A stretch of 64,000 nt of DNA from SIG437 sp045648985 (GCA_045648985.1 JAZROZ010000032.1:1-64000); one strand, 5' to 3'. Counted from the first letter of the stretch, positions 1 through 8,717 are shown. Translations and numbers: made by a program. Notes: generated from the sequence alone by a model not told the origin.

Positions 1-57
1 TGAGCCGAGGAGTTGTAGCCCCTAATTGTCTTCCTAAGACCGCTTGGCCGCCGACTT
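1..57 (+). other. MGI/BGI (DNBSEQ) library adapter contamination at the contig edge
   Basis: Bases 26-57 match the 32-nt DNBSEQ adapter that starts TTGTCTTCCTAAGACC and ends in CCGACTT, with one mismatch at base 50. Bases 1-15 (TGAGCCGAGGAGTTG) match the 3' end of the partner adapter with one mismatch. Exactly 10 bases lie between them (16-25, TAGCCCCTAA), the length of a DNBSEQ sample barcode. This order, adapter-barcode-adapter, is a library construct and not biology. Genomic sequence should be taken to start at about base 58. The reading frame of the neighbouring helicase runs into this stretch by chance. The adapter sequence is recalled from general knowledge, not from a search. Confidence 0.93.
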
Positions 58-2393
58 AGCAATTTTGAATCGATTTTCAATTTGCCCTTATCATCAAGCA
101 TAATATTCTCAACCGTTTGTTGTGATGGGTAATAATCATCCGGCTTTTCTGTAAGCACTTCCGAAGTAAAGTTTGATATATTCAGAAGACTCGCTTCTTC
201 CGGGATCAATTCTTCTTTTGTTGTGAAATCGCATTTATCGCAGAATGCTTTACGGATATTGGCTTCAATTAATTTTTGATTATACTTTGAGCTGAAATAG
301 CGAGAACCATCTTTTTCGTAAGTTATTGTATCAAAAACTGTTTTTAATTCTCTCGAGTATGTCGATAATTCTTGCATATTCAGTGTTTCGAACCCATTCT
401 TTACAATGCCGTAAAGCCAGGCGTTAAACGACGCAGGCTTGTTGCCATGTTCATTATTAACTACCTCAGTTGAATGTGTCTGCATTGTAAAATCTGTCGT
501 TTTTATGACATCTCCGGATAATTCTGTCTTATCAAGAGACTTTTCAATTCCGCTCTTTGCATCAGCCGGTTGTATTGTTAAAGTTTCATAGTTAATCTTA
601 AGTTGATAGAAATCAACCTTAGGCAATTTAAGATATGCAGTACGGTCATATCTTTTAATCGTCTTTTTCTCATTATTTGCTTCTTGAAACTCTTTAAGGG
701 AAATATGATGTTGCTGCTCAAGCTGAGTATTTAATTTTTCTGCATTTGAACCATTCAAATAAATGAGAGCTGTTTCAGGAGTGCCTTTTACTACCTGCCT
801 TAAACAACGACAAGAAGTTTGTAATACCATGTTTTTAGGACAATCGCCCTCCTGTGACAAAATAATTCCTGTCAAACTCTTACAGTCCCAACCTTCTTTA
901 CCGATTTGAACCAACAACACTATTCTTATTTTTGAAATAGCTTTATCTAAAATGTCAAATTGCATTTGACTATCAGCAGGTGCCTTGTATTTCTTTTCGT
1001 TTTTACCACTGGATTCACGATAGAATTTAAGTATACAACTTGTATCTAGCCCATATTCTGTTACTATGCGTGCAACAATAGGATATACGAGTTCTTCTAA
1101 TTTTGCAATTCCACCACAATAGATGCCAAGTTTTGCAACTGTTCCATCTTCATATACAGTATCCTTATATGTATCAAGAAATTCTCTAACGCCTTTTTCT
1201 ATAATGATACTGCTATCTGCAATTTCAGCAATTTTTACTAGCGGCCTTTTTAAGAAATTCCCAACACCTTCAATAAGGGGATAATAGTATACAATATTTG
1301 TTATTTCAGCAGTTGCAACCGAAAGAGCGTTATTTGCTTCAATTTTTTCAGCCTTTTCCAAATACGGAGTTCCAGAAAAACCTATAACAGAATTCACCGT
1401 TTTATTTTCTGCCCATTTATTTACTACAGCACGAAGCTTTATTTCATCGCTGACAGCATGATGAACCTCATCAATAAATATTGACAAAGACGGTAGCTTG
1501 CCAATCAGATTGCGCAACTCATTGGCTTGTCTATCCTTTTCGTCATCGCTTTCTTCAAACATTGAAATTTGTCCGTTTTTCTCTTGTATGCGATCAAGAA
1601 TAACTTTTTCGGCATTTGTTACTGCAACCAACCCAAAGAGTTCTGACAGTGGTTGATGATTAGCAATTTTCTGTACATTAGGGTTCTTTGTTTTATTAGA
1701 TTTATTTGCTGTTTTCGATTGATCTAGCACCTCAAAAGAAATAGCACGTTTTACGTCTGTTGCTGCCGGTTCTGGAATTATCCAAGAGGGATTAAAGTTC
1801 TGTATTGTTTTTAAACTTGGTACAACCGATGATTTTAATCCTGATGGTGCAAAAATAATGAAATTATGAGCAAATGCCGGATTTGAAGGTTCACTCATTG
1901 CAAAATATAAATCAAGATAAATAAATGCTGCCATTAGATATGTTTTTCCTGCACCCATAGGCAAACTAAAAAGGTAGTCTGTATAGGAAACACCGTAAAA
2001 GGCATCTTTGAAAAACTTGCAATAGTCAATACTATCTGGTTTTTTCTTAATTTCGTTTTCCAATTTTGCAGACACTTGCTCGCCTTTATCATTTTTCAAG
2101 CATGCATATTCAAGCAAAGCCGATGCTTCAGGATGTGCAGCAAGAAAGTTTCTTGCTGGTTCTGAAAGTTCGACTTCTGCCAAATTTAAAGTGTTAAATT
2201 TGCCCTCACAAAACAATTTTTCAAGTGGCTTACACTCACAGGCAATTTTAAGAAAGAAGTAAGTCTTTATAGCTTCTATCTGTGCATCTCGCATTTGCCC
2301 TGTTTTTACTATGTAATCTATCAATGGCGTTATTGTACATTCAGGCGATAACAACCATTGATTTCTTTTGTTTTCAATCATTTTATAGAACAT
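58..2393 (-). CDS. DEAD/DEAH-box helicase, type III restriction Res-like, 3' end missing
   Basis: A superfamily 2 helicase/translocase of the type III restriction (Res) or ResIII-like kind, read from an ATG after a good GGAGG site. About 778 residues are present and the C-terminus is lost at the contig edge, so any nuclease domain cannot be judged. Visible motifs are Walker A LPMGAGKT (GAGKT at residues 147-151), DEVHH at 308-312, motif III IGFSGTPY, motif V GKEGWDCKSLTGI near 495 and motif VI CRCLRQ near 527. No mod-type methyltransferase lies upstream; the preceding gene is an interrupted AAA/DUF4143 ATPase. It could therefore be an orphan Res or part of another defence module whose remaining genes lie beyond the contig. 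Assignment to the helicase superfamily is firm, the restriction role is inferred. Confidence 0.8.
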
Positions 2394-2475
2394 ATAAGTT
2401 CCTCCGTAATATATAATATCATAATAATATTATCTCATATTATCCGTCCCATTTTACGGACAGTTACTGGATTTC

Positions 2476-3768
2476 TCATTCAATCCCATCTATCGCATAC
2501 AGCGGAAGGTTGATAAGTCCGATTTCTTCACTGTAATCTGCCATTGAGGAGCGTATCGATATTTCGGGCGTAAATTTTTCTCTGTATGTTTTAAGGCTCT
2601 TTGCCTTGAGATTGATTTCTGCTTTGACTTCAAGCGGTATGATATTGTCACCATTATCGACTATAAAATCAACTTCACAAGTATTCCGGTCATTGGTATA
2701 ATAATAAACTCCCAAGTCTTGATTTACTGCAAGCTGCTGCATCACATATTGTTCGGTTAACGCTCCCTTGAATTCAGTGAATAATTCATTTCCATTTAGG
2801 AGTGTGCGCTGATTTAATCCTACCATTGCACCGAGCAAGCCTACATCGACTATGAATAATTTGAATGCCTTCAAATCCTCATATGCTTTAAGAGGTATAT
2901 TGGGCGCATTAATTCTGCTGACCTTATGCACGAGTCCGCAATCAGAAAGCCACATAATTGCAGTTTCGTATTCTTTTGCTCTTGCACCTTCACGAATAAG
3001 GCCGTATATAAACTTTTTGTTTTCTTTTGCAAGCTGTGAGGGTATGCTATTCCATAACATTCTTATTTTCGGTACAATTTCCTTTGGTGCATGTTTTGAA
3101 AAGTCTTGTTCATAGGCGGTCAGTATTCTCTTTTGAATTTTTCTTGCCTCAACGAAGTCTTTTTCGTCAGCAAAGGATGCCACAACTTCAGGCATACCAC
3201 CAACATAGTAATACTGTTTTAAGGCATCGATATATGTCTGCTTAAAGCTTTTTATCATATCATAATCTTATTTATCTAAAAGCTCTGCAAATCTTTCAAG
3301 ACCTATTGCCATAAGAAATTCCTTGAATGAAAGAGGATACAGTTTAAGGAAATCCACCTTCCCGACAGGGAATGATGTTCCTTCGTGTAATGCAATTCCA
3401 AGAAGAGAACCGGCGCACACGATGTGATACTCAGGAGCATTTTCATAGAAGTACTTAAGAGATGATAATGCTTTCGGTACTTCCTGAACCTCATCGAATA
3501 TAATAAGCGTATCAGCTGGGTTTATTTTATGTCCTGCATATAATTCAAGCCCCATAATGATACGTTCCACATTTAAGTCTATGGAGAACAATTCTGCCAT
3601 TTGTACATTGGAATCAAAATTGATATATGCAGTCTTGTTATATGATTTTTTACCGAATTCTTTCATTATCCAGGTTTTACCTACCTGTCTTGCACCTTCG
3701 ATAATAAGAGGCTTTCGATTTTTACTGTTTTTCCATTTATCAAGATTTTCTATTGCATAACGATACAT
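2476..3768 (-). pseudogene. AAA_14/DUF4143 ATPase split by an in-frame TAA
   Basis: Two open frames (3268-3768 and 2476-3258) are halves of one protein in the same frame, separated by TAA at 3268-3270 and three further codons. The first half (166 residues) carries Walker A GARQVGKT near 25, Walker B LIIFDEVQEV near 90, sensor motif CAGSLLGIALHEG and the family motif FKEFLMAIG. The second half carries the DUF4143 region: YYYVGGMPEVV, FIVDVGLLGAM, and a PD-(D/E)XK-like EVDFIV...PLEVKAE. Together they make the usual ~430 residues. A single base change explains the split; an ATG four codons after the stop could allow re-initiation, so two polypeptides are possible. Family members are common in clostridial mobile islands and their role is unclear. 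An intact paralogue lies at 7356-8654. Confidence 0.8.
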
Positions 3769-3799
3769 AGTCCATCCTCCAAATTCTTATTATGGTGTT

Positions 3800-3828
3800 A
3801 TTATACCACACATTTTCATAAAATGCAA
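3800..3828 (-). promoter_or_regulatory. Sigma-A promoter of the split ATPase
   Basis: On the minus strand, TTGCAT (3823-3828) and TATAAT (3800-3805) are separated by 17 bases, with a GTGTGG stretch just before the -10 box. It lies about 30 bases upstream of the ATPase start, and a GGAGG site precedes the ATG. Confidence 0.7.
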
Positions 3829-4021
3829 CGAATATTATAAAATTTATCACATTTTTTGCAGGGAATATTTGTAAGCACATTACACTTTTCACCTTAAATA
3901 AAAACATCTGTAAAGATAATAATGAAAAATAGTGTAAAAATAGTGTAATTTTTATTTTTATATCGTTGTGTAAAACTAACTTCAAATGGTTTTTTGATAC
4001 CCAATATTGTGAAGAAAAGAA

Positions 4022-4062
4022 AAAATCCTGAAAACCACTATTTAAGCATTTTTCAGGATTTT
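4022..4062 (-). terminator. Terminator after the HipA-like operon
   Basis: Arms AAAATCCTGAAAA (4022-4034) and TTTTTCAGGATTTT (4049-4062) form a ~13-bp stem with a ~14-base loop. It sits 26 bases beyond the stop of the last gene of the three-gene operon, with T-rich flanks on both strands. Confidence 0.65.
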
Positions 4063-4087
4063 GCATTTTCCATTTTTATACAGATGT

Positions 4088-4672
4088 TTAACGTTCATTT
4101 TCATACATTTCTATCAGCACTTCTTTAAATTTATCCACTGCATAAAAATATTCTGTTTTCCCGTTTATCTTTTGTGTAAACAACCAATCTGTATTCACCA
4201 GTTTGTTAATTTTACGAGTATTTAAAATACCATTTTCGATAAAATCATAAAACCTATATCCATCCTCTGCAAATGTCCATTGTGTTCTATTAAGAGTAGA
4301 TATGGCGCTTTTATCTGTAAGCTTTGAAAAGCAACAAGCTGGATGTTCCTCGAATAATCTTTTGAGATACTTAATCATCGTTTTATCATTACTATAAATA
4401 TCCAGAAGATAATTTGCAATATAGTTCCCAACCATAGGTAAGTCATCCATCTTTATATCAAATACAAATATGGTTAATTTGCTTGCGAAGTTAACAAACT
4501 GAATGCATTTTCTTTTATCAAAATAAAACAGTTTACCGCCCCACTCCAGAAGACGATTTCCACTTTCTTTTTTTAGCGTTGCTTTAGCAATTTCATTCAT
4601 TGGAAAACTCAAATCTTCCGGCATTTTAAGTTTATATCTTTCAAAGGTCTGTTTTGTTACATAAAAAATCAT
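4088..4672 (-). CDS. DUF6933-like protein, third gene of an XRE-HipA-like operon
   Basis: A 194-residue soluble protein with no signal peptide or membrane segment. The N-terminal half resembles the small DUF6933 family: it opens MIFYVTKQTF and has WGGKLFYFDKRKCIQFVNF followed by a hydrophobic strand LTIFVFDI. That recognition is from memory and moderate. The C-terminal ~60 residues (from FAEDGYRFYDFIENG) are not recognised. The start is preceded by GAGGTATGG and lies 10 bases after the HipA-like stop, so the two are co-transcribed and probably translationally linked. Its place as the last gene behind an XRE regulator and a kinase-type toxin suggests an accessory, immunity or effector part of that module. 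This is inference; no catalytic motif was seen. Confidence 0.55.
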   Translation of the reverse strand: MIFYVTKQTFERYKLKMPEDLSFPMNEIAKATLKKESGNRLLEWGGKLFYFDKRKCIQFVNFASKLTIFVFDIKMDDLPMVGNYIANYLLDIYSNDKTMIKYLKRLFEEHPACCFSKLTDKSAISTLNRTQWTFAEDGYRFYDFIENGILNTRKINKLVNTDWLFTQKINGKTEYFYAVDKFKEVLIEMYENER

Positions 4673-4682
4673 AGACCATACC

Positions 4683-5576
4683 TCATTTGCTCAAAGATTT
4701 ATATGTTGGCAACAAGATCTTTTCGTATCTTGCTGTAATGTATGTCTTATAAAATTCCTTTTGCAAATCGGATATATAAATAATGTTATCAATAAATGCA
4801 TTTATGAGGTCAATATCAATATTGGGCACAATTCTTAAAATTGCTTTGTTGCAATCCTCGTTTCCCATTGAAGAAATGAAATCATAGTAGTTGATTTTTT
4901 TGTCATTCAGTTTAATTGCGGATGTAGGGAATTGGAAAATACGGGCATTTAGTTCATCTTCGTTTTCTAAAATAGTTCTCATTATCTTTTCGTCTGCCTG
5001 TGGAAGCAAACAACTACCGCAATCAAAAACAGGTGCAATCTCAGATGTTTGAGTTTCATCATCGAACAAAAATCCCCAGTTACCATTGTGCCTGTCGAAA
5101 TTGCCAAGTAAGGCATCTACTACAAACACATTCCAGAAATGCTTAAGCAATTCTTCGGGACTTACAAATTGTTGCTTTTCTATGGTTTCGAGAACATCGG
5201 AAAGCTCTGTTCCTGTACCATTATGTTCAGAGTCAATAACGGTATTTTTTATAGAACAAAAATCATATAAGTTTTTATTTTTATCAGTAAAATCCTTGCA
5301 TGCACAAACAATTTTCACCTTGCCATTTACAGTAAAGGTTCCAAGTTTTGTTTTTTGTGCTTTTATTCCTATCATATTAAATATACTGCTTGCTATATGC
5401 TCGCTAATTGAACTGTTGGTATATGATAATTCTGTTGGCTTTTTATTTCCTGATGGAGGAAACTTAAGCATATATCTTTCACCTTCATATTCTACTGCAA
5501 TTTTCTTTCCGTTTGCACCATTATATGCTCTGCCTATAATTCGCTTACAGTTTGTAAAATCAATTCTGTTTGCCAT
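4683..5576 (-). CDS. HipA/CtkA-like serine/threonine kinase (toxin-type)
   Basis: A 297-residue protein of the short HipA family, close in build to CtkA-type kinases rather than ~440-residue HipA. An early YMLKFPPSG supplies a likely ATP-binding lysine. The catalytic loop is VDALLGNFDRHNGNWGF (about residues 155-172) and a metal-binding motif APVFDCGSCL follows, matching the N-x-D-R-H-x-x-N and D-x-G/S pattern of HipA kinases. Members phosphorylate a host protein such as a tRNA synthetase and are usually controlled by a partner XRE protein; the target here is unknown. It follows the XRE gene by 4 bases, has GGAGG before ATG, and is followed by a DUF6933-like gene. The kinase fold assignment is firm. 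Confidence 0.8.
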   Translation of the reverse strand: MANRIDFTNCKRIIGRAYNGANGKKIAVEYEGERYMLKFPPSGNKKPTELSYTNSSISEHIASSIFNMIGIKAQKTKLGTFTVNGKVKIVCACKDFTDKNKNLYDFCSIKNTVIDSEHNGTGTELSDVLETIEKQQFVSPEELLKHFWNVFVVDALLGNFDRHNGNWGFLFDDETQTSEIAPVFDCGSCLLPQADEKIMRTILENEDELNARIFQFPTSAIKLNDKKINYYDFISSMGNEDCNKAILRIVPNIDIDLINAFIDNIIYISDLQKEFYKTYITARYEKILLPTYKSLSK

Positions 5577-5580
5577 AATG

Positions 5581-5991
5581 TTACCTCCATAAATATTTCT
5601 GCCTTAAATAATCCGCATGCTCCGGCGTTATTAGTCCATCGCTGATTTCTGCCATATTGATGCTTCCGTAAAGTTCGCCCCAATAGCAATCTATCAAAGT
5701 GGAATTCTTTGATACGGCATCTTTGTATACATCCAAATCATGTTGTAGATATGAAGGAAGACCATACTCGTAGGAACGCTCTCTTGCAAGAGTTGTCATT
5801 CTGTCATCAAGCAGGCTCTCCATAGACACATTTAATACTTTTGCGATTTTATATAATGTTTCTCCGGAACACTTTTCAATGTTTGTTTTACCACTGCACA
5901 ATTCACTAAGTGTCGCATGGGGAATACCGGAGAGTTTTGCCAATCGGTATTTTGTCATTCCGATATTACTTAAAATTTCATTTATACTCAT
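5581..5991 (-). CDS. XRE-family regulator, probable antitoxin
   Basis: A helix-turn-helix protein of 136 residues. The N-terminal ~60 residues form an XRE domain (MTKYRLAKLSGIPHATLSEL then GETLYKIAKVLNVSMESLL). The rest (SYEYGLPSYLQHD...GLITPEHADYLRQKYLW) looks like the partner-binding tail common in clostridial HipB-like antitoxins. Two further start codons lie upstream (ATG 5997, GTG 6000), but the AGGG site at about 6000-6003 is correctly spaced only for the ATG at 5991. It is first in an operon with a HipA-like kinase, so autorepression is likely; a near-palindrome overlaps its -10 box. Confidence 0.78.
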   Translation of the reverse strand: MSINEILSNIGMTKYRLAKLSGIPHATLSELCSGKTNIEKCSGETLYKIAKVLNVSMESLLDDRMTTLARERSYEYGLPSYLQHDLDVYKDAVSKNSTLIDCYWGELYGSINMAEISDGLITPEHADYLRQKYLWR

Positions 5992-6021
5992 TTTCATCAC
6001 CCTAATATATTCTATGCTATT

Positions 6022-6050
6022 ATTATATCGCTATACCGAAATAAAATCAA
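6022..6050 (-). promoter_or_regulatory. Promoter and possible operator of the XRE-HipA-like operon
   Basis: On the minus strand, TTGATT (6045-6050) and TATAAT (6022-6027) are 17 bases apart. Overlapping the -10 box is an imperfect palindrome TATAGCGATATA (arms TATA around a central CG), a plausible site for the XRE product. The promoter call is strong and the operator call is inference. Confidence 0.65.
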
Positions 6051-6080
6051 GTAATTTTTGAAAATTTAGTTGAAATGCTA

Positions 6081-6115
6081 AAAACCCTTGTAAGAATGCA
6101 TCTCACAAGGGTTTT
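6081..6115 (-). terminator. Intrinsic hairpin in the 6.0-6.4 kb gap
   Basis: AAAACCCTTGT (6081-6091) pairs perfectly with ACAAGGGTTTT (6105-6115) across a 13-base loop; T-runs flank it on both strands. No plus-strand gene precedes it, so it most likely ends minus-strand transcription from the sigma-like gene or an element end. Otherwise the 6000-6440 gap holds only the promoter above and the 52-bp repeat. Confidence 0.6.
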
Positions 6116-6205
6116 ATGATTTTTTTGCTCTGTCTGTTATATTAGGTTGTAGTTGAGATTGATGTGATTTTGCCGTTTTGCTGAAAGACCCTGTATTTCT
6201 GGCTT

Positions 6206-6257
6206 TTACGCCACTTCGATATAAAAAGTTTCTATGTTACTCCTACTATATGTACTG
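6206..6257 (-). repeat. 52-bp direct repeat, copy A
   Basis: This is the same 52 bases as 8831-8882. Bases 6206-6242 are identical to 8831-8867 over 37 bases and the rest differs at three positions. It ends (minus-strand reading) with the nonamer CAGTACATA (6249-6257), which in copy B is also the point where spoIIID is cut. Copy A has no spoIIID sequence next to it. See the finding on tandem integration. Confidence 0.85.
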
Positions 6258-6440
6258 AATTTGCTGAAGAAGGAAGTATATTGTCGAATAAGCGCAAAGT
6301 CGCGCTATTAAAGGGTTTGCACTATCTTGTAAAATTTTACCAGGTTTTGTTTTCTTGAAGATTTTTGACTTTCAAGAGTGAAAAACCTTGAATTTTAGGA
6401 CTTTTGGGGACTTTGTTTCGATTACATCTGTTTTGATGTA

Positions 6441-7289
6441 TCATTCTCTATAAAATGCTTTTTGTTTTTTACCAATTTTCTCTGCAATAGCAATTATTTC
6501 TTCCGGTGATAAATTTGTTTTTTCACAAATTTGCGGCACAGGGCAACTTTGAGATGACATTTGCAAAATGATTTGTTCTGTTTTAGACAATGTATTCAAA
6601 AAATTCTTATTCATAATTTTATTTTCCAATTCTTCATGATCAGAATTATTCCCCGAAATGCGATCATGTAACGAATAAAAACCTCCTCTTTGCGAGGGGA
6701 CTTGTTTATCCAATGAAATTTTATTCGTTTGTCGCGCATAATATTTGTTTTCTCGAATCAAATCATCTTCTACATACATTTTGATATACCGATGCAAATC
6801 CCCATATATATTTCTGTATTCCTTTGCCGCACGACAGATTGATTCTGCAACGATTGACCTGCGCTCCTCTTTTGGAATGGATTTGCCAAGCTTATGTACC
6901 AAACTATTAATCAAAGGTTCAAAAACTACAAATAGCTGCTCCATATCAAAACCATGTATATTTTTCACTAATAGGATTTTCCCAACCCAATAATTGTTTT
7001 CCAGGTCCTTTGAAAATTGAAATCTCACCGGTAGTTTTAGCCCGCACTCTTTAATGGCAGTCGGTAATTCTTTTATCGGCATTACTATTCTTGGATGATA
7101 TCCTTTATTACCTTTAACTTCCTTGACAAACATAGTGCGGGTAGGTTTATCAAAGCCAATCGCTATCGATTTTGGCAGTTCTGCAAGAAACCCTTTACTC
7201 AATCTTAATTTACCATTACTTTCAATCGTTATGGTCAATTTATTCTCCGTAAACTCCTGGTCAAACCATTCTATTCTTTTGTATTTCAT
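6441..7289 (-). CDS. Sigma-70-like / helix-turn-helix protein of an accessory element
   Basis: A 282-residue soluble protein. Residues ~1-110 are a beta-rich domain I do not recognise. Residues ~115-195 (LFVVFEPLINSLVHKLGK ... GDLHRYIKMYVEDDLI) resemble sigma region 2 of conjugative-element and phage sigma-like proteins. The last ~50 residues (LSKTEQIILQMSS ... QICEKTNLSPEEIIAIAEK) read as a region-4-like helix-turn-helix. AGGAGG lies at the ideal distance from ATG. The gene sits directly behind a strong terminator of the upstream ATPase gene, with only 21 bases between stem and start codon, so its expression must come from read-through. Function as a specificity or regulatory factor for an element is inferred from the weak domain match. 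Confidence 0.5.
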   Translation of the reverse strand: MKYKRIEWFDQEFTENKLTITIESNGKLRLSKGFLAELPKSIAIGFDKPTRTMFVKEVKGNKGYHPRIVMPIKELPTAIKECGLKLPVRFQFSKDLENNYWVGKILLVKNIHGFDMEQLFVVFEPLINSLVHKLGKSIPKEERRSIVAESICRAAKEYRNIYGDLHRYIKMYVEDDLIRENKYYARQTNKISLDKQVPSQRGGFYSLHDRISGNNSDHEELENKIMNKNFLNTLSKTEQIILQMSSQSCPVPQICEKTNLSPEEIIAIAEKIGKKQKAFYRE

Positions 7290-7310
7290 ATCTTATTCCT
7301 CCTAAAAAAA

Positions 7311-7342
7311 TATAGCCTTTGTGTCATAACACAAAAGCTATA
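7311..7342 (-). terminator. Terminator/attenuator between the ATPase and the sigma-like gene
   Basis: On the minus strand TATAGCTTTTGTGT pairs with ACACAAAGGCTATA (14 bp, one mismatch) around a 4-base loop and is followed by seven Ts. It begins 13 bases beyond the ATPase stop. The next gene's AGGAGG site starts immediately after the T-run, so this structure controls how much transcription reaches 6441-7289. Confidence 0.75.
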
Positions 7343-7355
7343 CCTTTGATTCAAA

Positions 7356-8654
7356 CTAATTTAATAAAAAATCTATTACGTTCATAATTTTAATTCCGTT
7401 ATAATCGTCAAACAAGGTTTTATCTCTGGTAAGAACAATTTTTTCGTAATTATCGTGTATTGCTTCAAGGGGAGATAATTCTCGTTTCCTGGTTTCCTCG
7501 GATGTCATACTCTCGGTAACCTGAATATATTTCTTTTCATCTGTTTTGGTTGCGATAAAGTCAACTTCTCTATTATCAATTTTGCCGATTGCCACATCAT
7601 AACCTCGTCTTAATAGTTCGAAGAAAACAACATTTTCCAATATATGTCCGGTGTCCCCGTTTCTGAATCCCAAAAGATAATTACGAAGTCCAATATCTAC
7701 AATGTAGTATTTGCCTAGAGTTCGCAAATATTCTTTGCCTTTGATGTCAAACCGTTTTATCTCATAGAAGATATAACTTTCGGTCAGTGCGCTTATATAT
7801 GCTTGAATTGTATGTGTTGCCGGCTTTTTTGTCCTGTTTTCAAGTAATCCTTCATTCATAAGCGTATTTCCGATTGATGTTGCAGATGTATTATTGCCGA
7901 TATTATCGGCAAGGAACATAATAAGCTTGCGCAAAAGTATTGCATCTGAGATGGCACGCTGGTCTTTTCTTTTTTCTCTTTCCAGTATATCGCGAATTAC
8001 AACGGCTGAATAAACACCATCAAGAACCGCAGTTATTTTTTCTTGGTTAAGTCCTACATCCATGATCGACGGCATACCACCGTATTTTAAGTAAGCATCA
8101 AACAATTCTTCTGTTTGTACAACATTATTGTTTTTATCATAGAATACTTTCTTGTTAGTGCCTTCGATTGATGATGTATCTATTATTGTATAATCATTAA
8201 AATCTGCAAATTCTTTGAATGAAAGCGGAAGCATTTTTATTTCTATATACCGACCGGATAAATAGGTAGAGAGTTCGCTCGACAATAAAAATGCATTGGA
8301 GCCTGTAATATAAATATCACATTCCATATCTACCATAAAAGAATTTACTGCAATTTGCCAGTCGGCAATGCGCTGCACTTCATCAAAGAACAAATACATC
8401 ACTTTGCCGTCAATCTTTTTTGAGATAACAAAGTCATAAAACTTTCTATTGTCCCAGCCATAATATTGCATAGATTCAAAGTTGATTTCAACAATCTGCT
8501 CATCTTGAACACCTTGGCTTTTCAGGTGGTTAACCATAAGCTTTAACAGACTTGATTTTCCGCAACGGCGAATTCCGGTTATTACCTTAACCAATTTTAA
8601 GTCAACAAAGGAAATCAATTGTTCCAAATAAGTATCTCTGCTTTTTAATTCCAT
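7356..8654 (-). CDS. AAA_14/DUF4143 ATPase with PD-(D/E)XK-like C-terminus
   Basis: A 432-residue intact member of the same family as the split ATPase at 2476-3768. The start at 8654 is chosen because AGAGGTGA is correctly placed; an upstream in-frame ATG has no site. Walker A GIRRCGKSSLL is near residues 27-37, Walker B MYLFFDEVQRI near 95, sensor YITGSNAFLLSS near 125, then LPLSFKEFADF, the DUF4143 block YGGMPSIMDVG and a nuclease-like EVDFIATKTDEKKYIQV near 375. These proteins are frequent in variable islands of clostridia and Bacteroidetes; their substrate is unknown. It has its own strong promoter and terminator and is bracketed by the 52-bp direct repeats together with the sigma-like gene. 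Confidence 0.8.
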   Translation of the reverse strand: MELKSRDTYLEQLISFVDLKLVKVITGIRRCGKSSLLKLMVNHLKSQGVQDEQIVEINFESMQYYGWDNRKFYDFVISKKIDGKVMYLFFDEVQRIADWQIAVNSFMVDMECDIYITGSNAFLLSSELSTYLSGRYIEIKMLPLSFKEFADFNDYTIIDTSSIEGTNKKVFYDKNNNVVQTEELFDAYLKYGGMPSIMDVGLNQEKITAVLDGVYSAVVIRDILEREKRKDQRAISDAILLRKLIMFLADNIGNNTSATSIGNTLMNEGLLENRTKKPATHTIQAYISALTESYIFYEIKRFDIKGKEYLRTLGKYYIVDIGLRNYLLGFRNGDTGHILENVVFFELLRRGYDVAIGKIDNREVDFIATKTDEKKYIQVTESMTSEETRKRELSPLEAIHDNYEKIVLTRDKTLFDDYNGIKIMNVIDFLLN

Positions 8655-8674
8655 ATCATTCACCTCTTGAAATG

Positions 8675-8703
8675 AGTATAGCATAAATCAATGTTTTTGT
8701 CAA
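8675..8703 (-). promoter_or_regulatory. Sigma-A promoter of the intact ATPase
   Basis: TTGACA (8698-8703) and TATACT (8675-8680) on the minus strand are 17 bases apart, 21 bases upstream of the ATG at 8654. This is a near-consensus housekeeping promoter. Confidence 0.8.
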
Positions 8704-8717
8704 GTTTATTACTTTTA

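Noticed and set aside
1..57. tRNA-like D-arm pattern or a genuine C-terminus of the helicase
   Set aside because: The stretch matches DNBSEQ adapter plus 10-base barcode almost perfectly, so it is not genomic.
3740..4066. 108-codon minus-strand frame overlapping the ATPase start
   Set aside because: It runs through the ATPase promoter and the HipA-operon terminator, has low-complexity content and no ribosome site.
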